Source: Schleiferilactobacillus shenzhenensis LY-73 (GTDB lineage Bacteria; Bacillota; Bacilli; Lactobacillales; Lactobacillaceae). Taken from it: a stretch of 39,905 nt of DNA. This document shows positions 16,155-25,461 of the stretch, piece by piece; the first letter of the stretch is position 1; every line of letters starts with the position of its first letter. Location of the stretch: contig NZ_KI271598.1 in assembly GCF_000469325.1 (NCBI RefSeq), positions 5,082 through 44,986 on the forward strand, given 5' to 3'. Position numbers and translations under genes: made by a program. The notes beneath the pieces were generated by a model. It was not told where the DNA came from and searched no databases. It was given only the letters and a program-made list of their open reading frames with translations.

Positions 16155-18539
16155 TTGTTTGGGAAGAAAAAACAATATCCGGTGCCCAACGCTTATGGCT
16201 TGACGCCGGCAGAGCAAGTGAAACTAACGTCTGGTGTCGATTTCTGGGGGACGGAAGCTTTTCCCCAAGCGGGCATTCCCCGCTTCCGAATGAGTGACGG
16301 GCCCCACGGACTGCGGTTCCAGGCCGGCGCGGGGGACCACTTAGGCATCAACGACAGCACCCCGAGCACGGCGTTTCCCACCGGCAGTGCCTTGGCCTGC
16401 ACCTGGGACCCCGCCCTCGTGGCCCAGATGGGAACGGCGATTGGTCGGGAAGCACGGTCGCTGCACGTGGACATGGTCCTCGGACCGGGTGTGAACATTA
16501 AGCGCAACCCGTTGTGCGGGCGCAACTTTGAGTACTTCAGTGAAGACCCGTTCCTTGCCGGGCAGCTGGCGGCCGGGTGGATCAAAGGGGCGCAAAGTGC
16601 CGGTGTCGGTGCCTGCTTGAAGCATTACGCGGTGAATAACCAAGAGAATGACCGCCTCCGCTCGGATTCCCTCGTGGACCCAATCGCGCTGCATGCCCTC
16701 TATCTGGAGGCTTTCCGTATCGCTGTCACGGAAGCACAGCCGGAGGGTGTGATGTGTTCTTATAACTTGATCAACGGTACCTATGCCAGCGATGACGCCT
16801 ATCTGCTCAGCACTGTCTTGCGCAAGCAGTGGGGCTTCCGCGGCACGGTGATCACCGATTGGGGCGCACTGAACGATAAGACGGCCGCTCTGAACGCCGG
16901 TACCGATTTAGAAATGCCCGGCAACAGGCACTTGTTCGACAAGCAAGCCCTCCGGGACCTGGCCAGCGGCCGCCTGCAGCCCGCGGCCTTGACCCGGGCG
17001 GTGGCGAAGATTGCCCAGCTGGCCCAGAAGCCTCGGCCCGCCTTCACCGGGGACCGGGACCAGTTGTTGCGGGATAATGCGCAGTTGGCAGAAAAGATTG
17101 AAGAACAAGCGGCCGTTCTCCTGAAGAATGACGACCACATCCTGCCTTTAACCGCGACTGATAAGATTGCAGTCATTGGTCAGATGGCCGCCGCCACCCG
17201 TTTCCAAGGGGCCGGTTCGTCCCACATTAACGCGGCGGAGACCGTCTCCATTACCCAAGGGTTGAACGCTGCCGGGATCACCTACACTTACGCGGACGGC
17301 CGCGACCAGAAGAAGGCCGTCGCGGCGGCACAAGCGGCGGACAAGGTCGTTTTCGTTGCGGGCTTGCCGGAGACCGCCGAGTCGGAGGGCTTTGACCGGG
17401 AGACGATGGCGCTGCCGACGGACCAGAATGCTTTGATTTCTGCCATTGCCGCCGTGAATCCCCATATCGTTGTGCTGCTCGTGGCGGGCGCTCCGGTGAC
17501 GCTGCCCTGGTTCGACCAGGTCCAAGGGCTGCTTAATCTCTACTTAGGCGGCGAACACGTCGGCACCGCCGCCGCCCGGCTGCTCTACGGCGCGGTGACA
17601 CCCAGCGGCAAGCTGGCCGAGACCTATCCGCTGCACTACGCCGACGTACCCAGCAGTGCCCTCTACGACCGCAATACCCTGTCGGTGGCCTATGCGGAGA
17701 GCCTCTACGTCGGCTACCGCTATTATGAGAAAGCCCAGGTGCCGGTCCGCTTCCCCTTCGGCTACGGCCTCAGCTATACGACCTTTGCTGTGAGCGACAG
17801 CCACCTGAGTCAAGCGACCGTCAAGCCCGGCGAAACGATCCAAGTGACGGTCACCGTCCGCAACACTGGCGCTCGCACCGGCGCCGAAGTGGTTCAAGTG
17901 TACGTTGGGAATGATCCGGACGCGGCGTTAACGCCGCTCAAGACGCTGCAGGGATTTGCTAAGGTGACCCTCGCACCCGGTGCCGCTCAGACGGTCACGA
18001 TCGACTTGCCGGCACAAGCCTTCAGCGAGTGGGACGACCAAGCCCAGCAGTTTGTGTTGCCGCAGGGGCAAAGGACCGTCATCGTGGCCACCAGCAGTGC
18101 GGCCGCCGAAGTTGCCGCAACCCTGCCGGTGACCCTGCAAGGGACCAGCCGGACGCGGCGAGCCGCCCCCATTCCTGCCTGGTACCGGCACCCCCAAGGC
18201 CTGCCCGTGGTCGCCGATTTTGAAAAGCTCAGCGGCCGCACTGTCACGCCGCCGCATCAGCCGCGGCCGGGCGAGTTCACCAAGTACAGTACGCCTAAGG
18301 AAATGGGCCAATACTCATGGGTCGTCCGCCAAATTACGGCCATCGCCAAGCAGCAGATGATCGGCACCGACCATCCCACCTCCGCCGAAGACCGCTTCAT
18401 GGAGACGACGATCATGAACACACCGCTGATTCGGCTCAGTCAGCAATCCAGCGGGGCATTGCCCCTGGCGGCAGTCGACCGGCTGGTCGCTGCCGCCAAC
18501 CGCCATTACACCGGCCTGATCACCGGCCGGCCCCGGTGA
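16155..18539 (+). CDS. Glycoside hydrolase family 3 beta-glucosidase-like enzyme
   Basis: A 794-residue GH3 enzyme. The N-terminal barrel shows DGPHGLR, GPGVNIKRNPLCGRNFEYFSE (in part: GRNFEYFSEDP) and the KHYAVNN substrate-binding Lys-His at about 156-157. The nucleophile Asp is in VITDWGAL at about residue 235. The second alpha/beta domain and a fibronectin type III-like domain (from about SYTTFAVSD to the 640s) follow. About 100 extra residues at the C-terminus are not obviously part of the usual fold. No signal peptide, so it is cytoplasmic and probably cleaves imported beta-glucosides or similar. The start is TTG 16155, placed 8 bases after GGAGGAG; the frame opens at 16137 upstream of that site. 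No sugar transporter is adjacent. Confidence 0.92.
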   Translation: MFGKKKQYPVPNAYGLTPAEQVKLTSGVDFWGTEAFPQAGIPRFRMSDGPHGLRFQAGAGDHLGINDSTPSTAFPTGSALACTWDPALVAQMGTAIGREARSLHVDMVLGPGVNIKRNPLCGRNFEYFSEDPFLAGQLAAGWIKGAQSAGVGACLKHYAVNNQENDRLRSDSLVDPIALHALYLEAFRIAVTEAQPEGVMCSYNLINGTYASDDAYLLSTVLRKQWGFRGTVITDWGALNDKTAALNAGTDLEMPGNRHLFDKQALRDLASGRLQPAALTRAVAKIAQLAQKPRPAFTGDRDQLLRDNAQLAEKIEEQAAVLLKNDDHILPLTATDKIAVIGQMAAATRFQGAGSSHINAAETVSITQGLNAAGITYTYADGRDQKKAVAAAQAADKVVFVAGLPETAESEGFDRETMALPTDQNALISAIAAVNPHIVVLLVAGAPVTLPWFDQVQGLLNLYLGGEHVGTAAARLLYGAVTPSGKLAETYPLHYADVPSSALYDRNTLSVAYAESLYVGYRYYEKAQVPVRFPFGYGLSYTTFAVSDSHLSQATVKPGETIQVTVTVRNTGARTGAEVVQVYVGNDPDAALTPLKTLQGFAKVTLAPGAAQTVTIDLPAQAFSEWDDQAQQFVLPQGQRTVIVATSSAAAEVAATLPVTLQGTSRTRRAAPIPAWYRHPQGLPVVADFEKLSGRTVTPPHQPRPGEFTKYSTPKEMGQYSWVVRQITAIAKQQMIGTDHPTSAEDRFMETTIMNTPLIRLSQQSSGALPLAAVDRLVAAANRHYTGLITGRPR

Positions 18540-18558
18540 TGGTACTGGGCTTTTGACC

Positions 18559-18587
18559 AAAAAAAGACGCCTCTGCGCCTTTTTTTG
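18559..18587. terminator. Terminator of the GH3 gene
   Basis: Seven As, a short GC stem GACGC/GCGCC and seven Ts follow 20 bp after the GH3 stop. Confidence 0.8.
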
Positions 18588-18603
18588 TCCCGCCTAACTT
18601 CGT

Positions 18604-18609
18604 TATAAT
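18604..18609 (+). promoter_or_regulatory. -10 box of the polyphosphate operon
   Basis: Perfect TATAAT with only a T-rich -35 region, which overlaps the preceding terminator. It leaves a leader of about 110 bases containing GGCGGTGCCGCC just before the ribosome binding site. No known riboswitch is recognised. Confidence 0.4.
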
Positions 18610-18727
18610 AGGGGTGAATCGTGCATTACGTATTTGTTTAGCGCAATGCGTTGAGATTAAATTGCGTCGCGGAATCGACTGACTGTCACTCACTGACGGC
18701 GGCGGTGCCGCCCAAGGAGAAAATACC

Positions 18728-20275
18728 ATGGCAAAAGGAACAGGCATTATCGGGTTCGTCGTGATCGGCGCCCAAGCGGTCTTCATCCGGGCCGTGGATA
18801 GAAAAATGCACGTCGTCGAAAGCGCCCAAACCGACGTGGACATTGGTGAAGACATTTTCACCAACCAGCGGATTCAACCGGCCACCGTGAACCGGGTGAC
18901 CGAAGTGTTGAACCAGGCTCGGCTGATCTTTGCCGGGGTGGGGGCCGACGCGGTTTACGTCGTGGCTACCCATTCCGTTGCGGAGGCGGACAACGCGGAG
19001 TTCGTCCGCGAACAGCTCCAGGACCGCACCGGCCACGACATTATGTACTTAAATCAGAGCCAAGAATCACTGTATCGTAACCTGGCCACCGACGCCTTTC
19101 TGCCCAGCTTCCGGGACATCATCAAGACGGCGGCCATCTTAGTCGACATTTCTTCCGGCAGTGTTGAACTCACCTTCTACCGGGAGCGCCAGTTCATCTT
19201 CTCGCGAACGCTCAAGCTGGGGCCGCTGCGGGTATTCGAAGTGATGCGGGACGTGAAGCGGCACGTACCGAATTATAATGAGGTCCTGCAGGACTATATT
19301 AACAGCCAGATTCGGGACTTCACCCGGATCCTGCCGGTGGACGGGGATTATCCCACGATGATCTTAATGGGTTCGGCGCTGTCCATCATGGAGTCGCTGA
19401 TTCCGGCCGGCAAGCGCAGCGTGGCGCTGCCGGTGGCGCAGTTCACCGAGTTTTACAGCCGAGCCGTGCACAGCAGCGACCAGTATTTGACGGCGCATTA
19501 CCAGTTGGCTGACGCCGACATGGCCCAGGTGCAGCCGGTGCTGATGCTGGTCCACCAGATGATGAATTTCTTCGGCACCAGCGAGCTGGACATCACGAAT
19601 CTCAAACTGGTCGACGGGTTGGCGGTGAACTACGCCCTGCGCCAGAACAACGCCAAGCTCCTGATCAAGCCGGAGGAGCAGATCATTCGCTCCGCCCGGG
19701 CGTTGTCCGACCGCTACCAAGTTGATGCCGCCCACCGCGACCAAGTGACCACCTTCGCTCTGCAGCTCTTTGACCGGCTGCGCAAGCTGCACAGTCTCGG
19801 TAAACGGGAACGGCTGCTGCTGGAGATTGCGGCCACTTTGAACGATATTGGCAGCTTCGTCGACGTCCACGAGCATTACCGCCATTCGGACTATCTCATT
19901 CAAGCGTCCGAGATTCTCGGTTTATCCACTCAAGAACAGCAGATGGTGGGGACCATCACCCGCTTCCACAGTACGGACTCCCCCAGTATTGAAGAATTGC
20001 AGGAGTCGCCGCTGCCCAACACCAAGCGGATGGTCGTGGCCAAACTAGCGGCGATCCTGCGCTTAGCGGACGCCTTGGACGTGTCGCGCCAGCAGAAGAT
20101 CACCAAGCTGACGGTATCCTTGAAGAAGACGGCGATTCAGATCACCGCGGAGAGCCGGGAAGACATTGAACTGGAGAAATGGTCGTTCCATAACCGGGCG
20201 GATTTCTTCGCCGAAGTCTACGGTATGACAGCAGAATTGAAAGGAAAAGGTCAATATGGACTGGGCAAAGCCTGA
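18728..20275 (+). CDS. Ppx/GppA-like phosphatase with HD-type C-terminal domain
   Basis: A 515-residue protein. The N-terminal half has the actin-like ASKHA fold of exopolyphosphatase/GppA proteins (ATHSVAEADN, NQSQESLY). The C-terminal part (about 310-515) is an HD-type helical domain (LNDIGSFVDVHEHYRHSDYLI). Key phosphate-binding motifs differ from canonical Ppx. The usual DxGSNSxR near the N-terminus reads VIGAQAVFIR, and the second loop reads DISSGSVEL rather than DxGGGSxE. Activity may be altered or regulatory; this is inference. AAGGAG precedes ATG 18728. It overlaps ppk by 20 bp, so the three polyphosphate genes are one operon. Confidence 0.85.
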   Translation: MAKGTGIIGFVVIGAQAVFIRAVDRKMHVVESAQTDVDIGEDIFTNQRIQPATVNRVTEVLNQARLIFAGVGADAVYVVATHSVAEADNAEFVREQLQDRTGHDIMYLNQSQESLYRNLATDAFLPSFRDIIKTAAILVDISSGSVELTFYRERQFIFSRTLKLGPLRVFEVMRDVKRHVPNYNEVLQDYINSQIRDFTRILPVDGDYPTMILMGSALSIMESLIPAGKRSVALPVAQFTEFYSRAVHSSDQYLTAHYQLADADMAQVQPVLMLVHQMMNFFGTSELDITNLKLVDGLAVNYALRQNNAKLLIKPEEQIIRSARALSDRYQVDAAHRDQVTTFALQLFDRLRKLHSLGKRERLLLEIAATLNDIGSFVDVHEHYRHSDYLIQASEILGLSTQEQQMVGTITRFHSTDSPSIEELQESPLPNTKRMVVAKLAAILRLADALDVSRQQKITKLTVSLKKTAIQITAESREDIELEKWSFHNRADFFAEVYGMTAELKGKGQYGLGKA

Positions 20276-22421
20276 ATATTTCTTTAATCGTGAACTCTCC
20301 TGGCTGGACTTCAATAACCGTGTGTTGGAGGAGGCCCGGGACAAGGATAACCCATTGCTGGAGCGGGTCCGCTTCCTGGCCATTACCCAAAGCAATCTGG
20401 ATGAGTTCTTTAATATCCGGGTGGCTTCGCTGCATAAGATGGTGCGGGTCGGTTACACCGGCACGGACGCCGCCGGGCTGACGCCGGAGACGCAGCTGAC
20501 CCGGATCAGCGAGAAGACCCACGCCATGGTCGCCAAGCAGTATTCCACACTGAACCGTTCGCTGCTGCCGCGCCTGGCGGAAGCCGACATTCACCTGCTG
20601 CACTTCGCCGACCTGCGGCCCGCCCAAGTGGACTTCGTGGATAATTACTTCCACCAGACCGTCATGCCGGTGCTCACGCCGCTGGCCGTGGACGTGTCCC
20701 GGCCCTTCCCGTTCATCGGTAACAACACTTTGAACATCGCGCTGCGGCTGGCCAAGAAGAATAGTAAGAAAGACAAGTCCTTCGCCCTCATGCAGGTGCC
20801 CGACGTGTTCCCCCGGGTGGTCAAGCTGCCCGGCGGCGATAATGTCTTCGTCCTCCTGGAAGAAGTCATCAAGCATTACATCGCCGAGCTCTTCGTCGGT
20901 TTCAGCATCAAGGCCATGGGTTTGTTTCGCCTGACCCGGGACATGGACCTGGACGTGGAGGAGGAAGATGCCTCCGACCTGATGAAGGAGATCGAGAAGC
21001 AGCTGAAGCAGCGGGAGCGGGGCGGCGTCATGCGCATCGAGATCGACGACGACATGGACGACCGCCTGCTCAAGCGGCTGACCAAGGAGCTGCACTTGAC
21101 GCCCGAGAGTATTTACCCCGTCAACGGTCCCATCAACTTGAAGTTCTTGGGCCAACTGATCAAAGGGGTGAGCGGCCACCGCGGCTTGCTTTACCCGCCG
21201 TTTACACCCTACGAACCGGCACCGATGGAAGACCATAGCATGTTCTCCCTGATTGCCCAGCACGATATCTTCGTGCACCACCCCTATGATTCCTTCGCCC
21301 CCGTGGTGAACTTTATCAAGCAGGCGGCGGAGGATCCCCAGACGCTGGCGATCAAGATGACGCTGTACCGCGTTTCTTCCCATTCACCGATCATTACCTA
21401 CCTGAAGCAGGCCGCCGAGAACGGCAAGCAGGTGACGGTCCTGGTCGAACTCAAGGCCCGCTTCGATGAAGAGAATAACGTCCACTGGGCCAACGAACTG
21501 GAACGTGCCGGCTGCCACGTGATCTACGGCCTGGTCGGCCTGAAGACCCACTGTAAGCTGACCCTGGTGATTCGCCAGGAAGAAAACGGCATTCGCCGCT
21601 ACATGCACATGGCCACCGGGAATTACAACGATGTCACCGCCCGGCTGTACACCGACATGGGCCTGTTCACCGCCGACGTGGACATGGGCCTGGATGCCTC
21701 CAATATCTTCAACATGCTCTCCGGCTTCTCCGAACCGCCGTACTTCCACAAGCTGGTGATTGCTCCTTTAGGCATCCGCAAGTTCCTGCACGAGCAGATC
21801 GACGGAGAAATTGCCAACGCCAAGGCCGGTAAACGGGCCTTCATCCAGATGAAGATGAATTCCCTGTCGGACACCGACATGATTGAGAAACTTTACGAGG
21901 CCAGTGCCGCCGGCGTGGAGATCCACTTGCTGGTGCGCGGCATCTGCAACCTGCGCCCGGGCATCCCCGGCGTCAGCGACCACATCACTGTCCACTCCAT
22001 CGTCGGCCGCTTTCTGGAGCACAGTCGGATCTACTACTTCTATGCGGACGGCGAGGAGCACGTGTACTTGAGCAGCGCAGACCTGATGAACCGGAACCTG
22101 TCTCGCCGCGTCGAACTGCTCTTCCCGCTGCTGGTGGATGATATTCGGCAGCACGTGATCAATATCTATAACATTCTCTGGGACGACACCGTCAAGACCC
22201 GCGTCCTGCACAATGACGGCAGCTGGACCCACCTGGACGGCCGCGGTCTGCCCCGGCTCAACGCCCAAGAGTACTTGCTGGCCCACGCGCAGTCCATTGC
22301 GGACACACTGTGGCCAGTATTGGAACAAGAGAAGAGACGGGTCAACGACGATTCACCCCGCCAGTTCACCCCATTGATGAGCAACCCGCACGCAGAAAAC
22401 GATTCTGAAGGGAAGAATTAG
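20256..22421 (+). CDS. ppk: Polyphosphate kinase 1
   Basis: A 721-residue PPK1, which reversibly makes polyphosphate from ATP. The N-terminal domain starts with the typical FFNRELSWLDFN. The autophosphorylated His is in GLKTHCKL (His432 by my count) and the second active-site His is in FLEHSRIYYF (His589). Both are flanked by the usual LVELKARFDEENN and RGICNLRPG motifs. Full length for the family. AAAGGAAAAGG precedes ATG 20256, inside the upstream gene, and a canonical Ppx begins directly after its stop, so synthesis and breakdown enzymes are made from one message. The enzyme is cytoplasmic or membrane-associated. Confidence 0.97.
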   Translation: MDWAKPEYFFNRELSWLDFNNRVLEEARDKDNPLLERVRFLAITQSNLDEFFNIRVASLHKMVRVGYTGTDAAGLTPETQLTRISEKTHAMVAKQYSTLNRSLLPRLAEADIHLLHFADLRPAQVDFVDNYFHQTVMPVLTPLAVDVSRPFPFIGNNTLNIALRLAKKNSKKDKSFALMQVPDVFPRVVKLPGGDNVFVLLEEVIKHYIAELFVGFSIKAMGLFRLTRDMDLDVEEEDASDLMKEIEKQLKQRERGGVMRIEIDDDMDDRLLKRLTKELHLTPESIYPVNGPINLKFLGQLIKGVSGHRGLLYPPFTPYEPAPMEDHSMFSLIAQHDIFVHHPYDSFAPVVNFIKQAAEDPQTLAIKMTLYRVSSHSPIITYLKQAAENGKQVTVLVELKARFDEENNVHWANELERAGCHVIYGLVGLKTHCKLTLVIRQEENGIRRYMHMATGNYNDVTARLYTDMGLFTADVDMGLDASNIFNMLSGFSEPPYFHKLVIAPLGIRKFLHEQIDGEIANAKAGKRAFIQMKMNSLSDTDMIEKLYEASAAGVEIHLLVRGICNLRPGIPGVSDHITVHSIVGRFLEHSRIYYFYADGEEHVYLSSADLMNRNLSRRVELLFPLLVDDIRQHVINIYNILWDDTVKTRVLHNDGSWTHLDGRGLPRLNAQEYLLAHAQSIADTLWPVLEQEKRRVNDDSPRQFTPLMSNPHAENDSEGKN

Positions 22422-23360
22422 ATGGAAAACCTGGCCGTAATTGACTTAGGATCCAACTCAGTCCGGATGACGATTACCAAGATCGCCGACGACCGCACGA
22501 CGAAAGTGGTGGCGCAAGAGAAAGAAATGGTGCGTCTGTCCGAGGGGATGGGTCCAGAGAAGATTCTCCAAGAAGAGGCGATGGCCCGGACCATTGAGGC
22601 CGTTAAGAAATTTGCCGCGACCTTCCGCAAACTACCGAATGTCCACTTGAAGGCCTTGGCTACCGCGGCGGCTCGCCAAGCCAAGAATCAGGCAGACTTC
22701 ATCGCCCGCCTGGCCAGGGAGACCGGGGTCACGGTCAAGGTCATTAGCGGGGAGCAAGAGGCCTACTATGACTACCTTGGCGTGACCAACACGCTGCCGG
22801 TGGTCAACAGCGTCATCATGGATACTGGCGGGGCCAGTATTGAGCTCATCTACATGCTTCACCGGCGTGTCCAGAACTTGATCAGTATCCCCATGGGGTC
22901 GGTCAGTTTGACAGAAAAGTACCTCGATCCCCAACACATTACGGCGACGGATCTGTTTCGCATGATCACCGCCATGGACCGGCTCTACAATGAGATCTGG
23001 TGGCTGGACAAGGCCAAGAACCTGCCCATCGTGGCCCTGGGCGGCTCCAATCGGACGCTGGCCAAGATCGAACGCCGGGCCGACAAGACACCGCACTTCG
23101 AGAATATCCACGGCTACCGCATGAGCACCGACCAGGTCAACCGCGTCTTCAGCACCGTCCTCGGGGCGGACCTGGAAGAACGCAAGGAGATACCCGGCTT
23201 GAGCAAGGACCGGGCCGACATCATCGTCGGCGGCATGGTGCCCATCGTCAACCTGTTGCGGTTTTTAGACTCCGACCGGCTGACCTTTTCTCAAAGCGGC
23301 TTGCGGGAAGGCGTGCTGTACGAGCGCCTGGGCGAGCTGCAGGTAGACCGGACGGAGTAA
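22422..23360 (+). CDS. ppx: Exopolyphosphatase (Ppx/GppA family)
   Basis: A 312-residue canonical short Ppx. It shows AVIDLGSNSVRMTI at the N-terminus, ATAAARQAKN, ISGEQEAYYDYLG and MDTGGASIELI, the phosphate-binding loops of the ASKHA fold, and GSVSLTEKYL. It removes terminal phosphate from polyphosphate (or the pentaphosphate of pppGpp in GppA-like members). Start ATG follows the ppk stop with no gap, and GAAGGG lies upstream. Unlike the 515-residue paralogue at the head of the operon, it has intact motifs and no HD domain. A terminator-like hairpin follows at 23387. Confidence 0.95.
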   Translation: MENLAVIDLGSNSVRMTITKIADDRTTKVVAQEKEMVRLSEGMGPEKILQEEAMARTIEAVKKFAATFRKLPNVHLKALATAAARQAKNQADFIARLARETGVTVKVISGEQEAYYDYLGVTNTLPVVNSVIMDTGGASIELIYMLHRRVQNLISIPMGSVSLTEKYLDPQHITATDLFRMITAMDRLYNEIWWLDKAKNLPIVALGGSNRTLAKIERRADKTPHFENIHGYRMSTDQVNRVFSTVLGADLEERKEIPGLSKDRADIIVGGMVPIVNLLRFLDSDRLTFSQSGLREGVLYERLGELQVDRTE

Positions 23361-23386
23361 TTCCAATTGAATCATCTCACGCACAC

Positions 23387-23433
23387 GCAGTGCCGTTTCC
23401 GCAGAATGACCAGCGGGGATCGCACTGCTTTTT
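23387..23433 (+). terminator. Likely terminator of the polyphosphate operon
   Basis: GCAGTGC pairs with GCACTGC across a loop that can itself form CCGC/GCGG, followed by TTTTT. It starts 26 bp after the ppx stop. Confidence 0.6.
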
Positions 23434-23559
23434 GAATCCCTGGAATTGATTGCGCTTACCCGGGGGGTGCATGATGCTTTTCGGGAACCTTCCTGCCGCT
23501 TCCTTAAGAAGCCGCTAAGGTCGTGGCAAATGTCGACCGGCATCATCTCAACTGCTCCC

Positions 23560-23618
23560 GATTTGATAAAAACAGCTTTGGTCCCCGCCCCTGGGACCAA
23601 AGCTGGTTTTATCAAATC
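23560..23618 (+). terminator. Very long stem-loop, 26-base arms
   Basis: Arms 23560-23585 and 23593-23618 are complementary with one mismatch around a 7-base loop. The GC core AGCTTTGGTCCC/GGGACCAAAGCT is followed by GGTTTT. It could be a second terminator, or a mobile palindrome. Three tandem 9-bp repeats follow directly. Confidence 0.6.
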
Positions 23619-23639
23619 ATGCAAATCATGCAAATCATG
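23613..23639 (+). repeat. Three tandem copies of CAAATCATG
   Basis: Exact 9-bp unit repeated three times, starting inside the right arm of the long stem-loop and ending 45 bp before the -35 box of the sugar ABC ATPase gene. The function is unknown. Confidence 0.8.
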
Positions 23640-23683
23640 CAATGTGCACAAAAAGTACCCGTAATCTTTGAGCGACTTGGTCA

Positions 23684-23712
23684 TTGTCCCTGCAATCGTT
23701 TCCAAGTATGAT
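23684..23712 (+). promoter_or_regulatory. Promoter of the sugar ABC ATPase gene
   Basis: -35 TTGTCC (23684-23689), 17-base spacer, -10 TATGAT (23707-23712). Confidence 0.7.
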
Positions 23713-23725
23713 GTAAACGTAAACA
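23712..23725 (+). promoter_or_regulatory. cre-like operator (CcpA or LacI-type)
   Basis: TGTAAACGTAAACA matches the catabolite-responsive element consensus TGWAANCGNTNWCA at all but one fixed position. It overlaps the end of the -10 box and the transcription start, where bound CcpA or another LacI-family protein would block initiation. Confidence 0.7.
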
Positions 23726-23744
23726 AGTAAAGGAGACGCAGACA

Positions 23745-24881
23745 ATGGTAAAAGTTGATTTGGACCACATTTATAAGGAATATCCGGATGCCCAAGAGGG
23801 CGTCTACGCCGTTAGTGATTTCGACCTGCACATTCAGGACCAAGAGTTCATCGTATTCGTTGGCCCCTCTGGGTGTGGTAAGTCCACGACCCTGCGGATG
23901 ATCGCCGGTTTGGAAGATATTACCAAGGGTGATTTGAAGATCGGCGGGCAAGTGATGAACGATGTGGCACCGAAGGACCGGGACATCGCCATGGTCTTCC
24001 AGAACTACGCACTGTATCCGCATATGACCGTGTTCGACAACATGGCCTTTGGGTTGAAGCTGCGGAAGTACGAGAAAGCCGACATCAAGAAGCGGGTCGA
24101 CGAAGCCGCTGAGATTTTGGGCTTGACCGACTACCTGGATCGTAAGCCGGCTGCTCTGTCTGGTGGTCAACGGCAGCGTGTTGCGCTGGGCCGGGCCATC
24201 GTCCGTGATGCTCCCATCTTCCTGATGGACGAACCTTTGTCTAACTTGGATGCCAAGCTGCGGGTGACGATGCGTGCCGAAATCGCTAAACTGCACCAGC
24301 GCTTAAAGACGACCACCATCTACGTTACCCACGACCAAACCGAAGCCATGACCATGGCCGACCGGATCGTCGTTATGTCCATGGGTAAGGTACAGCAGAT
24401 TGGGACGCCTGCGGAAGTCTACGATCGTCCGAAGAACGAATTCGTTGCCGGGTTCATTGGGTCACCGGCCATGAACTTCTTCAATGTTCACCTGAAGGAC
24501 GGTTTCGTTTCCGACGGCAAGGGCTTGAACCTGCAAGTACCTGAAGGCCGTCTGAAGATCTTGGAAGACCAAGGTTACGACGACAAGGATCTGGTATTAG
24601 GGGTACGGCCTGAAGATATCCACGCCGAGGAAGCCTTCATCGAGACCTTCCCGAAGGCAACAGCCAAGACGACCGTGGTTGTTTCCGAGCTGCTGGGTGC
24701 CGAATCCATGCTGTATGCCCGGGTCGATCAGACTGAATTCGTGGCCCGGGTCGATGCCCGTGACTACCACAAGCCTGGCGACAACCTGGAAATGGCCTTC
24801 GACTTGAACAAGGCCCACTTCTTCGACAAAGAAACGACCGATGCCATTTACTCCAGCGCCACCGCCAACGACGAACAATAA
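23745..24881 (+). CDS. msmK: Multiple-sugar ABC transporter ATPase (MsmK/UgpC type)
   Basis: A 378-residue ATPase of the CUT1 carbohydrate importer class, full length. Walker A is [10 protein letters not shown] (about residues 44-53), the ABC signature [14 protein letters not shown], Walker [13 protein letters not shown], and the switch His lies in YVTHDQTEA. The C-terminal regulatory OB-fold part (from about residue 240) is typical of MalK/MsmK. No permease or solute-binding gene is adjacent, so it is likely a shared ATPase energising several sugar importers, as known for MsmK in streptococci. AAGGAG precedes ATG 23745. Its promoter carries a cre-like site. Codon use favours codons typical of strongly expressed genes. 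Confidence 0.92.
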   Translation: MVKVDLDHIYKEYPDAQEGVYAVSDFDLHIQDQEFIVFVGPSGCGKSTTLRMIAGLEDITKGDLKIGGQVMNDVAPKDRDIAMVFQNYALYPHMTVFDNMAFGLKLRKYEKADIKKRVDEAAEILGLTDYLDRKPAALSGGQRQRVALGRAIVRDAPIFLMDEPLSNLDAKLRVTMRAEIAKLHQRLKTTTIYVTHDQTEAMTMADRIVVMSMGKVQQIGTPAEVYDRPKNEFVAGFIGSPAMNFFNVHLKDGFVSDGKGLNLQVPEGRLKILEDQGYDDKDLVLGVRPEDIHAEEAFIETFPKATAKTTVVVSELLGAESMLYARVDQTEFVARVDARDYHKPGDNLEMAFDLNKAHFFDKETTDAIYSSATANDEQ

Positions 24882-24925
24882 TGATGAGCGTTAACTAACT
24901 GCCAGCTCCTCCTCGCTGGCACAAG

Positions 24926-24968
24926 AAAAGACGTTACCTGCGCAGCAATGCGGGGATAACGTCTTTTT
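24926..24968. terminator. Terminator after the sugar ABC ATPase gene
   Basis: AAAAGACGTTA pairs with TAACGTCTTTTT. It can serve both strands and also lies at the 3' end of the degraded ABC locus on the minus strand. Confidence 0.85.
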
Positions 24969-24973
24969 CGTGT

Positions 24974-25461
24974 TCACCAGCCCAGAATGAGGAATTGGAT
25001 CAGCAGCCGCCAAGCACAGACACCGACACAGAATTCGACGGCCGCCCAGTCCATTCGCGGTTGGGTGAAGAATAGCATGGTGATGCCGAGCAGCAGGGTG
25101 TTGGCCAGCCACCAGAGGGGCTGGAAGCCCACCCAGGGGAACGCCGTCAGACAGGTGATGAGGGCGAAAGTCAGCCACAGCTGCCCGAGTTCCCGGTAGA
25201 CGATCCGGGTGAACCCGCGCCGGGAAGAGCGCACCGCGATCATCGGGTACAGGCCGGTGAGATCCCGCATCGCGGCCCCCATCGTCAGGGCTTCACCGGC
25301 AATCACGCCGACGGCAATGAGTTGTTGAAACTGGGTACCGTGGGGCCAGCCGAAGAAGAAGGATAACTGGCCGTCGGCGGGTAGGATGATCCGCCAGCGG
25401 ATCACCATGACGGTTAGGCCCCAGAGGACGGGGTAGAGGACGCTGCGTTGCCGGTACGTGA
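24974..25461 (-). pseudogene. ABC transporter permease B, start lost or frameshifted
   Basis: At least 145 residues with four hydrophobic segments. Coding-like sequence continues upstream of the first ATG (25408) in the same frame as FVTYRQRSVLYPVLWGL, but no start codon is found there. The frame runs into a six-G tract near 25470-25475 in the end of the ATPase fragment. A small indel in that tract, or a deletion joint, would explain this. It is probably the second membrane subunit of the exporter whose remains lie upstream. I treat it as broken, but a functional short protein from 25408 cannot be excluded. Confidence 0.55.

Noticed and set aside
23613-23639. Tandem repeats as a CRISPR array
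   Set aside because: Units are 9 bp with no spacers, and no cas gene is present.
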